Assembly: GCF_008831285.2 (NCBI RefSeq) | Contig: NC_045138.2 | Coordinates: forward strand, 16,401,934 to 16,465,933 | From: Nymphaea colorata | Taxonomy: Eukaryota; Streptophyta; Magnoliopsida; Nymphaeales; Nymphaeaceae | Direction of reading: 5' to 3' | Length of the DNA stretch: 64,000 bases | Shown here: positions 1 to 13,600 of the stretch, in pieces | Layout of the letters: each line of letters opens with the position of its first letter | Numbering within the stretch: the stretch's first letter is position 1 | Program-made: the position numbers and the translations under genes | The notes under the pieces: generated by a model | What the model was told of the DNA's origin: nothing | Database searches by the model: none | Seen by the model: the letters and a program-made list of their open reading frames with translations, nothing else

Positions 1-3000
1 TTAGTTGACTTCACATCTCTGTGGTAAATAGGAGCATACGCTGATGAATGAAGGTAGGCGAGGCCCTCTGCTGTCTGATAAGCAATTGTCAGCCTTTGCC
101 GCCATGGGAGGAAATCGTAGCTTCCGTGCAAATGGTCATACAGGGTACCGTTGGGAATGAATTCATACACCATTAGAGGCTGTTGGAGCTCTACGCAGCA
201 GCCAAGAAGGCGGACGAGGCTACGGTGGTTCACCTGTGAGAGGATGCGGACTTCATTGAGAACCTGCTCTGTGCTCTTTATGTTGCCAACCTTAGCAGAC
301 TTGATTGCAACGACTGTGCCATCGTCAAGAAGACCTTTGTACACGTCGCCGTAGCCTCCTGATCCTAAGATGCAGTCGCCGGAGAAAGAGTTGGTGGCCC
401 TCTTCATCTCCCTCCCTGTGAAGAGCTTAGCTGTTTTCCCACCACTGTTTAAGATCTCTTCCCGTTCACGGGTTATTCTGTCTCTTTCTTCCTTGGCTTT
501 CTTGTGCCTTTTGTACAGTAGAAGTCCAGCAAAAACTGCAATCATGCATGCAGACAGCCCAGCAGCCAAACCTGTTGACTCGACAATCGTCAAATTTTAA
601 GAAACTTAATACTTAAGCAAAGATTAAAACCGAACTGAACATGTTATTTAGATTCTTGTCAAATCAAGTTGTTTTGGGCCAAAAGGATTTTCATATTCTT
701 CAAAACCAATATGGACAGTGTGCCACCCATCAAACATTACCCAATTCTCCACCAAAAGGTTTAAGACAAAGATCTATGACAAACCATATCGATGCCTTCT
801 TGTATATTGATGCCTTATGGCGATATAGTGGTGGAAAAGGAGAAGGGTTTCAAGTCAACAGTAAGTGCTAGACGCGGGCACATCATTTTCTTCATTGAAA
901 GGATTGGACAGAAGACTTAAGTTTAAAAAATAACAAATTTCAATAGCCAAAAGTAATGTAATGAACCAAAGAAGCTGCCTAAGTGCTAACCCCAACTTGG
1001 CTGATGCACAATTAAAAAAGCGGTTGCCATGAAAGTCACGGCACGGCACGGCACGGCACGGCACTACACAGCCCGACGTTTGCATCGTCCGGTTGTGGGA
1101 CTAGCGACGAAGGCCAACGCTGTCTCGTGACTTGTGGCCATCGATCAATAAAAATGAACTTCATTGATTTCTCAGGAATCATCTCAAATTCTTGATAAGG
1201 AGAAGAGAAGAAACGAAAGGAAAGGAAAATCTCACCTGCGATGAGGGGTTTCAGATTGCGACGGCTTGTCTTCTCTGCAACAAAGTCGCCTAGTCAGATA
1301 TATGCTCATCAACAAGAGAAACAATTCTAGAAAAAGCCGTCCGTACAGCAAGGAGCGATATTAATAATGATAAGATTAATCGTCGAGTAGACATGTGAAC
1401 TAGCAATAATTTGCTTCTCCGTTGAAGGGATGTAACGTGGCCACCTTATCTTCCTTGTATTTTTTTTCGTGTTCGTGTCTATCTGATTTGATTTTCAAAC
1501 TTCTGATGCATTTAGAGGTTAGGTAAGAATAGAAAATTAGAGAAATGACCAACATCTTCAAAGCGAGGACGCGATATTCTTTTCACATTTAGTCAATAAA
1601 AGATGAAAGTTGATAGTGTTTAATGATGCCTTCTAAAGTTCAATTTTTCTTGAAGAATCAATAAAATAGTAAGTGCAGATGACAATAGAAGGAGAAATAT
1701 CACGTGTGAACTAGGAGGGCTTCATTTTAAGAGTCAGGTTATGTGAATGAACGGTACTTCAAAATTGGCACTTCCTGCGACTCATATTGCGGGCGTCCCT
1801 GTGTGGATGGTGTCGGAAATCGTATGGCTCAACTAAAAAGACAAAAGACAAGTAAAAACACGGCAAAAGTCAAGAATCAAACAGGCAGCTCTGCAGCATT
1901 TTCGCGGGATATTCTGGTGAAAAAAATCCCGAGGTGCACTACATCGCCCTAAAGGTCGCAAAAACTGGATTACACTGGATAATTTGTCCGTGCCATCACA
2001 TCCCATACTCAAACGTTGCGTCTAACGCGTGGGCCCCATATCTAATTCTTCCAGGAAAGAGCCAATCGAGGCTCGACGAGTCGTCTAGTCAGGAGAAGCA
2101 TCGCGTGCGACGCCATTGCACCTGACCTCTGTTGGCAGTGGGCCGTGGGGTCGTAAACCGGCGACCTCAAGAACTCGCAAGAGGAAAAAAAATCTTTGGA
2201 GAGAAAATGTCGGGATATTTTGGTGTTCTCATTATTCCCTATAATCCCAATAAATGGCCGAAACTACGTAAGATATAGAGATAAAATATGTATGAACATA
2301 AGCTACTAAAGGAAATAAATGTTTTTACGAGACAAATCTCGAGATAAGAACGGCAATTTTTTAGGTTGGTGTATGAAAATCCGACGACAAAAAGAGAGAG
2401 GATTATTTTCTCGGTCACTGTAACTAAGTAATAGTGAGATGGGAATGAACTCACTCTTGGTGCAGGTCCCCGTGAACGGGTCCCATAGGAAGTCAACGTT
2501 GCAGAGGCACCTCCTAACCCCAGCAGCACTCGCCGGGTCCGTCGAGCACGTCGAGCTGGCGACGGCGGCGTCGCAGTCCGCCTGGCTCCGGCACTGCAGC
2601 TCCGGCGGCGACTGCCACTGAATCACCAAGCCTTCCTGCCACTGCGCCAACGGCAGCGACGTGTCCGTCCCCACCACGAAGGTCCGGTACGCCCGGCACC
2701 CCGTGGGCCGCACCCTGATGGTGTAGTTGCTGGCGGAGCTGCCGGAGGTGAAGGAGCAGCATATGCCGGCGTTCCGGCAGGACGCGGCCTCCGAGGAGGC
2801 GTCAGCGTAGGTGTGGCAGAGGCTGGAGGAGGAGCAGTTGAGGGGCGAGTTGAGGAGGGCGTTGGAGCAGTTGAGGTAGAAGATGTTGTTGCCGGCGGCT
2901 ATGTTGAAGGGGAGGCTCTGGTTGAGCCAAACCCCTTCGCTGGCTATATCGGTGGTGATGCAGGTCCCAGGGATGAAGCTCGACGGCCGGATGACGAACC

Positions 3001-3250
3001 TCTGCTGTTGGGGAGCGACGCTGGTGACCTGGTAGGAGGAGCCGTTGAGGGTGGGGAAGATAAGGGAGCCGGTGCTGACATTACAGATCACCTGGTAGTT
3101 GGGGTCGCCGCAGCTGGAAGAAGTACTCAGCGGGTAGGGGACGGCGGTGGAACCGCAGTTGGGACACCGGGTGGCGGAGGATGGCCTGGCGAAGAGAAAG
3201 AGGAGGAGGAGTACGGACGCCATAGGAAGGAGGAGGGAACGATGATCCAT
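1..3250 (-). CDS. WAKL gene A: wall-associated receptor kinase-like (WAKL15/20 type), 3' end outside window
   Basis: Three exons read on the minus strand: exon 1 3250-2455, exon 2 1274-1236, exon 3 571 to beyond position 1. All introns are phase 1 with GT-AG ends. Exon 1 starts with a signal peptide (LLLLFLFARPSSA) followed by RCPNCGSTAVPYPLS, the start of a GUB_WAK_bind domain. It ends with a WAK_assoc-type segment (PPELQC, RCLCNVDFLWDPFTGTC). Exon 2 is only 39 nt and encodes a basic stretch (KTSRRNLKPLIA) leading into a membrane helix (AAGLSACMIAVFAGLLLY). Exon 3 carries the kinase: glycine loop GSGGYGDVYKG, VAIK lysine and HRDVKS. The window ends just after HRDVKS, so the DFG motif and the stop codon are not seen. 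The family consists of plasma-membrane receptor kinases implicated in sensing cell-wall polymers; the ligand here is unknown. Its kinase is closer to gene F (both NIKSTEQVLNEVRILSQ) than to B-E (DNTKGTDQ or DSTKGTDQ). It was reconstructed by splice logic, not transcript data. Confidence 0.9.
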
Positions 3251-3610
3251 CTCGGTGAGGTGGGCAAGACGAGGGAAGAGGGTGAGGAATAGGGGAAAGA
3301 AGAAGGGGGAGGAGGAGTTGCCTTTTCAGATTAAAGACATGACAGGTTAGTAGGTTGGGGAAGACGCGTGACAGAGCGTAGTTTCTCTGACCAGGAAAGG
3401 CAATAGCTGAAGATGAAGGTTGTCTCTGACTCTTCTCAGGGGTCTAGGCAGTAGGTCTGGTGAGTCAAAGCCAACTTGTGGTTCGGCTTAGACAAGCAAC
3501 CGACCACTTGGTTCACCCCTCTAAGTTGGGGTTCAGGTGGCCCTGCTATTTTGACTTATACTTAATGCGTTGTTTTTATGATTCATAAATAGTATGAACT
3601 ATTGCAGCAG

Positions 3611-3651
<41 letters not shown>

Positions 3652-4700
3652 AACCCAATACCATTAAAATAATTCGTTACCACAAAGTCAAGTTTTCATA
3701 GAATTGAGTTTTTGAGGTGTTATTCGGATGCCCTTTAATTCTAAAACTACAATTTAATTATGTTTTTTGTGGGGTTGTGTCACAAGGATTTCCTCCTGTT
3801 TGCTTTTCGGTCATGTCGCTCGTACATTAGTTTAGGAAAAGTAGCAAAAATTCGCGTGACATGTGCCTTTTTATGCATATCCATGTGATGTAGCTTGGGG
3901 CCTGGGTAGTGAAAACAACGTGCCCTTGGTGATGACGAACTTTGAATCAATGACTAGGCTTCCCAAGCACTTTGAGACTCGATAGACCAAACATTTCAAA
4001 ATTAAGTTGACTAAAGTCATATTCTCAACAAAAATCTCTATGTTAAGTGTTTGATATTAGTATATAAACCACGATCAGTGCAATAAGTCGATATGATGTG
4101 CAAGTTGCATCTTTGAAGTTGTGGCTGCAGCCATACTAAAGTACCAAATCCGACTTCTGATGTTGGTATTTAGTAGATAGGAAGCTCTAAAAAAGGAGGT
4201 CAAGACCGAGTAATCCTTTTTGTTCCTAATCAAATCAGTTCCTTCACCGAAGCTCGTTCAAGTAATCATATGCTCGATCCAGTCAAATTTGAGGTACTTC
4301 CCTTGATATCTAAAATATAAGAAATAGGTTGTAAAGGAACTATAAGCAGAAGAAAATGCATCAAGAATCAAATAAAAATATTGATCAGTCTAACAAAAGT
4401 TCCTTTCTGCCTCATTAATTAGAGACTGGATCCAGCACCGGTTCTAGAATACAAACATCTCCTTGGATAGACTTCTCTTGGCCCAAATGCATTTTCTAAA
4501 TGGGAGGGAAGAGCGTGCCAAACGCAGCATAGGGTCCTGATTGCACAGGCCACACTTGACTGAAAGAAAAAAAGCACAAACCTAGCAATGTCATGAAAAC
4601 GACTACCACAAACATGACCTACTTGGAAAACCGAGTTCTATGCTTTCTTAGCTGCCAATAATCTACTCAATCGAACTCTTTCCACTTGGACAAACAAATT
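3251..4700. other. Intergenic A-B: 5' flank of A and 3' flank of B
   Basis: No gene is seen. It holds the (TA)n(TG)n run at 3611-3651. The last part, about 4240-4700, is homologous to the 3' flank of gene E (about 25990-26510), with CCCTTGATATCT and AAGTTCCTTTCTG wording, and more weakly to those of C and D. It therefore belongs to the duplicated unit and may be 3' UTR. Confidence 0.6.
3611..3651. repeat. Microsatellite (TA)n(TG)n between genes A and B
   Basis: 24 bases of TA repeats followed by 17 of TG repeats, in the 5' flank of gene A. Confidence 0.95.
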
Positions 4701-6639
4701 CTATGAATTCATGGATGCAAAGGGGGCAGCAGCTTGCTCGCTTATAATGAGGTACTGAATCTCCTCTGCAACTTCCTTCATTGATGGTCTGTCCTGCCTT
4801 CTCTCCTCAAGGCAACCCATCGCTAGAGAGCAGAAGGTCTTCATCGACTCCAAACTTCTTGGTGAAGCTCCGCATTTTAACTTCTCATCCACTACTTCCA
4901 TAGCCTTCCCTTCATCCACTCGGTGTTGAACATAATTGAACAGGTTTACTTCCTTTGAATCTCTCTGTCTGTCTATGACTTTCTTGGATGTCAAGAGCTC
5001 AAGTAGAACCACACCGAAGCTATACACATCACTCTTGTCTGTTAGCTGGTAGTTTCTGTAGTACTCAGGATCTAAGTACCCAATTGTACCCTGTACACAT
5101 GTTGATACGTGCGTCTGCTCAGGATCAATCAGCCTAGATAGCCCGAAATCCGAGACCTTGGCATTGCATTTATCATCAAGAAGAATGTTGCTTGACTTGA
5201 CGTCGCGGTGATAGATCGGGGGCATTGCTGAGGAATGAAGGTAAGCAAGGCCTTCAGCAGTTTGAGAAGCAATCCTGAGTCTTTGATGCCAACTGAGGAA
5301 TGCATATCTATCAGTGTGGATGTGTTCATGTAGAGTTCCATTGGGAATGAACTCATAGACCATGACCGGTTGTTCTAGCTCGACACAGCAGCCTAGTAGG
5401 CGGACAAGGCTTCTATGGTTCACCTGTGAGAGGATGCTCACCTCATTCAATACCTGGTCTGTGCCCTTCGTGTTATCAACCTTGGCAATCTTGGCGGCAA
5501 TTGGAGTGCCATCTTCAAGAAAGCCCTTGTAGACTTCTCCAAAGCCACCCTCGCCGAGAAGCCGGTCTGGAGAGAAAGAGTTTGTGGCCTTTTTCATATC
5601 TTTTCCACTAAAGAGCTTTGCAGATCTTCCTCCACTATTAAGTGACAGAATCTCCTCTCTCTCTTTTCTCAGCCTCTCACGCCCCTCCTTGGCTAATATT
5701 TTCTTGTTATATAGGCAGAAGCCAATGAACATCAAGAAAATTGTCAGCGTGGATGCTAACCCTGCCAATAAAAAAAGTCCAAAAACTTTCAGTCATCAAA
5801 CTTGTCATTTCTATTGCGCTAACAGAAGCAGTGAATCAAAAAGAATATTCAAATAACAATTATGTGATTTGTGAAGCACTATTGTTGCTCATAGCGATGA
5901 ATGAAAAGCAGTACATGCTATGGCTTATTGAGGGGATAAGTTGTTCTAAAGCGAAGATGGACTGGATTGGGGGCACTTGATATCCCTAAAAATGATTTCA
6001 GAGCAAGTATAGTTAAATAATACACATTCAAAACAAACAGAGAGAAATTGTTTATGTTGTCAAGGCAAAGATTAGAGGAAAAAGTAGGTCCAAAAGGGTT
6101 CGGCTTTTATCCCAAAATTAAGCTTCTTGTGGTACCCCAAAAGACAACACAAAGATTACTTCATGATGCTTGGCAAAAATATAAACATGTACGCAAACAG
6201 GCGCGCGCACACACGAACACGGAAACATAGAGTACATGGGATTCTTTTTTCGGTGGTTAAGAGGAGCTCTGCTGTTTTACCTGCTACAAGTGCGATATAC
6301 AGTGCTTCGTGACATCTCCACCTTTCCCGGCAGGCGCCTGCAATGCAGGCAAAAAAAAAGTAAGCAGAGGAAACAATAACCACATTCAGTCTCAGTTTGG
6401 CACCAGGACTGTTTCTCTCTCTACATTTGTATACCACATTCTCTCATTCATGTATGACGCGCTGTCAACACGAAACCGGGGCCAGCCTGAAACTGACTTT
6501 GAATCCAGCCAGCCCAGCCCAGCCTAATACCCAGCTCCACTCTACTGATGCTCGCAACTTGACATGTCTTTGCCAAAAATATGGGAATCTCATGATATCT
6601 AGTGTGTGGAGCCGTCTTTGGGCCATCCCAGGCCTTTGA

Positions 6640-6670
<31 letters not shown>

Positions 6671-7539
6671 GAAGAGTTGAAACTTGAAAATAATGAACAG
6701 AAATCGAGCTCACTCTTTGTGCAAGTCCCTGTCTTTGGATCCCACTGTAAACCAGCGTTGCATATACAGCGGGTTATCCTATCGCCTGCAGCTGTCCGAT
6801 CCATTAAGCATCTTGAGTTGGGCACCGCCTCCCAGCAGTCCGTCTGGTTCTGGCACTCTAATTCAGGCGGGGATGCCCATTGCACCTGCACTCCTTCCTG
6901 CCACTCTTGTACCGGCAACTTATCATCCAGGTTCACGAAGCTCCTGTATGCCGTACAACTCCTGGCGATTATATTGTATGATGATACGGTGCCTCCTATT
7001 CTGCCGGAGCAGCAAATGTTCGAACTCCGGCAGCTTGCCATCTCTGGCGGCGCCTGCTTCAGATAGGCCCAGCAACTGCCCGGGTTGGAGCTCTGAGTGG
7101 AGCAGTCTAAGAGTCCTCTGTTCATAAACTGAACGGAGCAATTCAGCAAGAAGACCGTGTTGTCCGTCGTGAAATTGAACGGCAGACTATGGTTCAGCTT
7201 GACGCCCTCGTAGACGAAATCGGTCGTTTGGCACGAATTTCCGATCAGTCTTGCCGGTTGCAAGATGAATGTCTGCGACTGGGGATCGATGCTTGTTATG
7301 GGATATTCTGTCCCGCTTATGCTTCTCAAGAACAGAGCTCCGGTGGATGTGTTGCAGATGACGGGGTAGTTGGGATCGCCGCATCCTGGTGATGTGCTGA
7401 GGGGATAGGGAACGGGTGTCGAGCCGCAGTTTCCGCATTGTTTTGCGGCGGAACAGCTTAGGAGGAGGAGGACGGCAACGCAGAAGATCGAAATCCCGGT
7501 GGACGGCCATTGATGCAGAGGAGCTTGGGCGCCTTCCAT
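4701..7539 (-). CDS. WAKL gene B: wall-associated receptor kinase-like (WAKL15/20 type), intact
   Basis: Exons are 7539-6714, 6337-6281 and 5761-4701, with phase-1 introns of 376 and 519 nt. The joined frame is 1944 nt, 647 aa. The start is placed at 7539 (MEGAQAP...) and not at the in-frame ATG at 7548, because paralogues C, D and E begin MEV at the matching place. Residues 1-32 are a signal peptide. KQCGNCGSTPVPYPLS opens the GUB_WAK_bind domain, and the ectodomain ends CICNAGLQWDPKTGTC. Exon 2 gives a short ACRERWRCHE juxtamembrane piece. The membrane helix spans about residues 289-314. Kinase landmarks: glycine loop 364-369, ATP-binding Lys 385, HRD 479-481, DFG 499-501, DPE 525-527, so all key residues are present and it is an RD kinase. 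Substrate is unknown; it probably signals from the plasma membrane. Intron 1 contains an (AT)n run near 6639-6659. It is closest to gene E over both the ectodomain and the kinase, although C and D lie between them. Confidence 0.93.
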
Positions 7540-10500
7540 TCTGCTCAAGTTGGAGGCACTCCGGGGGAGGAATATGTACAGTGAGATTCTATCGACAATT
7601 CAGACTATTGCATGCCCATATGATCCCACGAAACGTATTTAACTACATATTAAATGTCTTCAACCGTTTGCTTTGTGCCCTGATGAAGAACCATTCTACT
7701 ACATATTTGAAGGTTTTATTTTTTTTTCTTTTTTTTTTAAATTTACTTTTACGATAATATCACAAATAAAAGGATAAAAACAATCAAATCCCAAACTAAA
7801 AATAATGAAATGTATTTGTCAGGTTGTCAGGTTGAAGATGTTAAATAAGACTAGTTGAAGAAGAAGATTTAATTAAAACTTGTTGTCATGTTATGTATAA
7901 GCTTCCTTATTGCGTTGTCCCCCGAAGCATGGTGCATCCAGCTCTCTTCATTATAAAAAGAACATATTAAAAACAATGGCCTACTACTAGGTAGTCAATA
8001 GAGCAGAGTGATCGAGAATCTTCCCCAGTTCCCAGCAAATTAGAGTACTTAAAAATGTGAGAGCAATCAACGTTTGCATACTCCATAGGGAAAATGATCA
8101 AACGAGCTGTTATACTTTTTTTTTAGTTGATTTCATTTAAAATATATGATATATAGTAAACAGTTATGGTAAATGCATGTACTTGTCAATTTTAATTAAG
8201 GAATTAAAATCGCTTACAGTTAATTATTTTGGGCAAATTAGGATTTCTAGGAGCTACACTGTGCCAAAGATATCAATTATCATCTTGAGTAAAAGGGAGA
8301 CCAAAATAAATAAAAAAAAATTAGTCAAAAATAAGGTAGGGATCACCGAGTGATAATGGACCAAATAAGTCGACTGTATAATGACTGCATAGAAACCGTT
8401 TGACATTAACAAATTAGACCCCATCAGTAGTGTAACCTTTAGAAGAAGAAGGGACATTTCTCATTGATTCATTATTATAACCCTATACATTAGGACCATA
8501 AGGGGGGGTTGGATGCTTCGGTTCTTAACTAAGCTGTAAAATGAAATACTTTTCCTATTCACACAGATTTATTATTATAACCAAATTATTGCAGCTAAGT
8601 AAAAGAGGCAACCCTTCGAAACTCATCCAGAAAGGTAGGGGAGCTACATTTTAAATATCAAGTTTTTAAAGTTTCCTTTCAACTACCAAACTCTTTATTT
8701 TGAATCGGTATTAAATGTCACATATTTGCCTGCATTTGAAACTTTCTGTCTGCCACGTTACGGCCGGATTTCAGCCATGAAGAGTGCCAACATTAATTAG
8801 GGCACGCTCCCAGCTACCTGGATATTGCTGTTGCCAACTTCAAGATCTTGTTAAGTCTAATTATTGATCCGGTTTTTGTATTTTTTTTTCCATGTACGGT
8901 TCACTTACATATAGTAAAAGAAGAGTTATTTTATGTTGACCTAACATAATTGACGCAAACATTTTTGAGTTCTCTCCTACTCATGACTGCATCGGCAAAG
9001 TGCCAACGAAGCACAGACTCCGTGATCAAGAGAGGCCACAAGTTGCAGACTACGAAAAGCTTTCAATTGTTATACATTGACCTGAACTTCATCACCAGGC
9101 AAATGGGCTCGGAGTTGATCATTCCGTGATTGGATATATGGGCTCATGACTCGTTTTCATAACAGGGTCGGCAGAGTTTGCCAGCGAACACACTTTTTTT
9201 TAATCGGGACAGCCATAAGCTGCATCAGCAGAGTTGCCAGCGGACAGACTTTTTTAATCAGGACAGCTATAAGCTGCAGAATACAAAGAAATTTTAATTG
9301 TTCTGAACGGAGGTGAGTTTGAGTACTGATCACCAGGCAAGTGGGTTCATTTTTAACGCTAATGTGGCATATCCTTACTTAGAAGAAGCAATTGGATGCC
9401 CGGTATAGTTGTATCTCGTCAATTTGTTCTAATTTGGCTCTCGCTTTGGACTTGCTGATCCATACTGTTTTTGAAAATCAAGCTACATGTGCCACTAGGT
9501 AAGACCCGGGAATTACATGCCATCTGGTCAGTTCTTGATCTGGATTCATCCAGCCAACGCTTTCTGATTAACTTCATCAAGCTGCCTCGTCCATACTGAG
9601 TACAAAAAGCATGTTCTGTAGTGCCTATTTTGATTGGATGACATTAAGTGCATGCTCATTAAAGGCCATAGGATTTTAGCTTGCAGTCATGCCTTTTAAT
9701 CCAACCTTTGAGAATGTATTGTTTTAAATTTTATAAATGAGAAGAATTAGTTTTGGCACACAACAATGCAATTTCTCCCTTTAGAAAGTTTTATCCCATT
9801 TGCCAAAATCCCCTCCACAATTTCCTTATCCAGTCTATCTACTCCACATCAGCCCCATGTCTTTCCCTCTCCCCCTTTGCATCCTAGCTCTAGCATTTCA
9901 CCTGGTACCAATATAATCTAGCTCTAAGTATTAGGCTGGGGCATGTGAAAATGGGGGTCAATATGAGCGTGTAGCAGGGAAGACCTCCATGGAAGAGGTG
10001 TTCGGTGTAGGGGGAGATTTCTAGAAAGAAATTGAACATGGGAAATAGATCTGATTCATGTACATTTGAGAAGGGATTGTAAGTGTTAGATGACGATGTA
10101 GGGTGTGCTTCGAATAGTTCTTCAGCTGAGGTTGGAGGAGCTCATAGCAGTTTATCAGGCTCAATGGTTTTAATGTGGAGTGCAAGGAAAATCTGGACAA
10201 GAATCAAAGTAAAAGATTGGACAATCTAACAACTGTTACTTTCTGTGTCATGGATTACAGACTGAATCGGGTACCGGTTCGTGCATACTCAGATGATCTC
10301 CTGGGCCTTCGCCACATGTGCATTGATTCTGGTTATGCAAAAAAAACTAAGAGAGGTAGGTTTCTCTTGGCACAAGTGGCTTCCACTATATAGGAGGAAA
10401 GAACATATAGGACCCAACACATGGTCCTGATTCTACAGGTCACACCTGAATAAAAGATGAAAGTACATTCCTAACAAATCATGAAACTGACCACCCAAAA

Positions 10501-10621
10501 TAGACCTACTTTGGAAACCCAGTTCTACACTTTTCTAGATGCAAAGGTAGCATTAGTCTGCTTGCTGCTAATACTCAACTCAATCTCTTTAACAGTTTCT
10601 TTCCATCTGGACAAACAGATT
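7540..10621. other. Intergenic B-C: conserved 5' flank of B and 3' flank of C
   Basis: About 7840-9330 is homologous to the 5' flanks of C, D and E; shared blocks include GAGCAATCAACGTTTGC (8061), GGTAAATGCATGTACTTG and AGGATTTCTAGGAGCTA. About 9940-10620 matches the 3' flank of gene D (about 17230-17950). No intact gene is seen. Short open frames here carry stops in the paralogous copies. Confidence 0.6.
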
Positions 10622-13600
10622 CTATGCTTGGACGGATGCAAAGGGAGCAGCAGTTTTTTCGCTTGTAATGAGGTACTGAATCTCCTCTGCAACATCCTTC
10701 ATTGATGGTCTGTCCTGCCTTCTCTCCTCGAGGCAACCCATCGCAAGAGAGCACAAGGCCTTCATCGAATCCGAAATTCTTGGTGAAGCTCCCCTTCTTA
10801 ACTCTTCATCCACTACTTCCATAACCTTTCCTTCATTCACTCTGTGTTGAACGTACACAAACAAGTTCACTTCCCTTGGATCTCTCTGATAGTCTATGAC
10901 CCTCTTGGATGTCAAGAGCTCAAGTAGAACCACACCAAAGCTGTACACATCACTCTTGTCTGTTAGCTGGTAGTTCCTATAGTACTCAGGATCCAAATAA
11001 CCAATTGTACCCTGTACACATGTTGATACGTGCGTCTGCTCAGGATCAATCAGCCTAGATAGCCCGAAATCAGAGACCTTGGCATTGCATTTATCGTCAA
11101 GAAGAATGTTGCTTGATTTGACGTCGCGGTGATAGATCGGGGGCATTGCCGAGGAATGAAGGTAAGCAAGTCCTTCTGCAGTTTGATGAGCAATCTTGAG
11201 TCTTTGATGCCAATTGAGGAAGCCATATCGATCAGTGTAGATGTGTTCATATAGAGTTCCATTGGGAATGAACTCATAGACCATGACCGGTAGTTCTAGC
11301 TCAACGCAGCAGCCTAGCAGGCGGACAAGGCTTCTGTGGTTGACCTGTGAGAGGATGTTCACCTCATTCAGTACCTGGTCTGTGCCCTTGGTGTTATCAA
11401 CCTTGGCAATCTTGACAGCAATTGGAGTGCCATTTTCAAGAAAGCCTTTGTAGACTGCTCCAAAACCGCCTTCGCCAAGAAGCCGGTCTTTGGAGAAAGA
11501 GTTTGTGGCCTTCTTTATTTCTCTTCCACTGAAGAGCTTGGCAGATCTCCCACCGCTGTTGGCTGACAGAATCTCTTCTCTCTCTTTTGTCAGCCTCTCA
11601 TGTGCCTCCTTGGCCAGCATTCGCCTTCTATATATCAGGGAGCCGATAAACATCAAGGAAAGTGCCAGAGCAGATGTGAACCCTGTCGACGAAAAAATCT
11701 CTGTAATTAATTTATCAGTTCTAGTGCACGAACAGGAACAATGGAGACTTCAAGTAACAACAATGTTCCTGTAAATTTTGCTCCAATTATTTCAATTTTA
11801 TTTGCAAGTTTAGAAACCAATTTAATTTGTGGACCATAATCACCTGATCTCCTAGACCATCCTGCCATTATTAACGCTGTTATGATCAGAACAAAGCCAA
11901 ACAGACAATCAGATAAATATCCAGGCTATGTAATCTGCCTCTACTATAATTTTATGAAGCATTCTGGACTCTTTGAGCTTCTGAATTATTGATTTTCCTC
12001 AAGGTGTGTGTTTGCTGCCATGATTTTGGCGATAGAAGGAGATTAATTATGGTTCCTACGGCGATGAATGGAAAACTGGTACAAGTTTTAATCCATCAAG
12101 TACTGTGGGAAATATCTACAACTTGTAATGGTATGTTCAGATGGAGTATATGGCTCCAAATGCTTGATTCTGCTACCAATATTGTTGAAACATGTTTCCA
12201 AGTCAACTTCATAACCTCCACACTTCTTTCCTTGATAAAAATTTGAGAGATAGCGTCATGAAATCAGGCTGAATGGGCCCCTTCCAATCCAGTTGATGGC
12301 AAATAGATTCAGTTTCTCAGTCTATACATTGGAGACATTTTCTTTGATATTTAAAAGAAAAAAAAATCTTTTCTACTTATTTCTATATAAATTTCACTTT
12401 AACTTTTGTTAGAACTGTTACAATACTTTTAGGGATTCAAAATTCTTGAATTGGCTGATACAATGAGCAGGCCGCCTCTTCAATTTGACCCGATTTTTTA
12501 TGTCAATAACGATGGATTTGATTTCGAGCAAGTTTTTGACTAAAATTAACTTTCTGTACTATGAAATATATTGAATTTACAGCGCTTTACCTTTAGTTCA
12601 GAAAAACTTGCAAAGCGAATAGTCTTAAGCTGAAAATTTTACTTGTGTTTGATTGAGGTGAAAAGGTGTTCTGAAGGTGAGTAGAAATTATATGTAATCA
12701 AACATGCATTTGGAAGCATTTGATAGCCCTCAAAAAGATCTCATCGGACGTACTTGACGGGTTTCAATTTTCATTTCATCGTATACATTTAAGCATGCAG
12801 ACAACATATGCGGTAGATGGGATTATTATGTAATAAAAAATGACAGCCAAAGATATATTGAGAAGAGTTTCGTCGTTCTACCTGTTACAGGAGCGATATA
12901 CCATACTTTGTGACATCTCCACCATTTCCGACACTCTTGGACGACTGCAATGCAAAGAAACAGGTGAAAACTTTATTTACGGAAAAGCATGGGAAGCACA
13001 ATGACCTTCAGTTACTGCAATTCGGGTCCATCGGGAAACGAGTTAGAAAACATCTAGCCGGAATTGTTAAATTCTGGAATGAAAATTTTCATTTTTTTGA
13101 TGAAATGTTGTCAAACAAAGAATTTTGATTCTAAAATTATAGGTTCATTCTTGAATGAGAATTTCAGAATTGAGATTGTACATTAAGGGGTGGATTATGT
13201 TCCTAAATTTTTTATTTTTTTCACATCTCATTAAGGCACAAATCATGAAGGTTTTAATTCATGAAAATATAACTGTAATTTATGTTCCATCAAATATATG
13301 ATTTTGAATTCTGGAATCAAAATTCAGGACTATCAAAGACAAAATAAACTAAATCTGGAATTCTCGTTTCAATTCAAGTTTAAGGTGAAATTTTGTTTTT
13401 AAAATTTTAATTCTAGAATCAAAATTCAAAGCCCTCAAAAGCCCTTTCTTCAATAACTATGCAACTAACCATTGGAAAAACATTCACACATGTTCAACCT
13501 CATATATATCTGAAAAACTCGGAGTTAAAGAACATAAATCGAGCTCACTCTTTCTGCACATCCCTTCCATCGGCTCCCACTGGAAACCAGCGTTGCATAT

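Noticed and set aside
2813-3292. 159-codon plus-strand frame opposite exon 1 of gene A
   Set aside because: It is the antisense shadow of the GC-rich ectodomain exon; its Gly/Glu-rich composition mirrors the codons of the real gene.
5129-5356. 75-codon minus-strand frames inside the kinase exons (also 11050-11277, 18346-18573, 26940-27167)
   Set aside because: They lie in a second frame of the kinase exon and are alike only because the kinase DNA is conserved.
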